DNA of 5,058 nucleotides from JAGLQA01 sp023135565 (GTDB lineage Bacteria > Acidobacteriota > Aminicenantia > UBA2199): the NCBI GenBank assembly GCA_030639305.1, contig DAOWCY010000322.1:1-5058 (forward strand). Reading direction: 5' to 3'. Made by a program: the position numbers and the translations under genes. The first letter of the stretch is position 1; each line of letters opens with the position of its first letter. Below, one piece after another: positions 5,008-5,058 of this stretch. The notes under the pieces were generated by a model, which searched no databases, was not told the DNA's origin, and saw nothing but the letters and a program-made list of their open reading frames with translations.

Positions 5008-5058
5008 TTCGTGGCAAGGACAGCGTGTGAGCGTTTTTGATTTTAAATAATTAAAAGT
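5008..5058 (+). repeat. Dispersed intergenic repeat, copy 3 (cut by window end)
   Basis: Positions 5008-5058 match 903-953 at 43 of 51 bases. The match includes an identical 15-bp block, TAAATAATTAAAAGT, which ends at the window edge. It has the same orientation as copy 2 and again lies just downstream of a + strand gene. The AT-stem half, if present, is beyond the window. Confidence 0.8.

Noticed and set aside
4834..5040. Plus-strand frame overlapping the lepA end
   Set aside because: It is out of frame with the LepA C-terminal domain and runs through the downstream hairpin and repeat copy 3.

Overview
The window comes from a bacterial chromosome. All intact genes are on the + strand. The housekeeping gene lepA, a tatA and ordinary sigma-70-type promoters show this. 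I cannot place the genus. The strong Shine-Dalgarno sites, the AT-rich toxin-antitoxin block and the small dispersed intergenic repeats fit a Clostridia-like, spirochaete or uncultured candidate-phylum genome, and nothing seen here decides between them.

Left part (1-1775) is an accessory, partly decayed toxin-antitoxin island. It starts with a repeat copy in reverse orientation (31-75). Next comes a possible leftover of a minus-strand gene end (148-240), joined directly to a 54-nt leftover of a hicB 3' end (241-294). An apparently intact relB-relE type II module follows (397-871), with its own promoter and a palindromic candidate operator. After it lies a second copy of the repeat, now in forward orientation (903-992). 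A hicA-hicB module with a good promoter ends the island. Its toxin hicA is destroyed by a frameshift and a nonsense codon (1187-1437), while the antitoxin hicB is intact (1434-1775). The hicB leftover at 241-294 matches the end of this hicB at 51 of 55 positions, so the region has been rearranged by duplication or recombination.

Right part (1871-4969) is a tightly packed three-gene operon: a near-consensus promoter, tatA (twin-arginine translocase subunit), a coiled-coil class I methyltransferase of unknown substrate, and lepA (elongation factor 4). The genes overlap by 17 nt and 4 nt, so translational coupling is likely. Past lepA there is a GC-rich hairpin, and the window ends inside a third copy of the dispersed repeat (5008-5058).

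I see no tRNA, rRNA, CRISPR array, transposase or phage gene. The window does not show a clear new system. The best leads are the repeat family found 3' of genes, the scarred TA island, and the unusual tatA-methyltransferase-lepA linkage.
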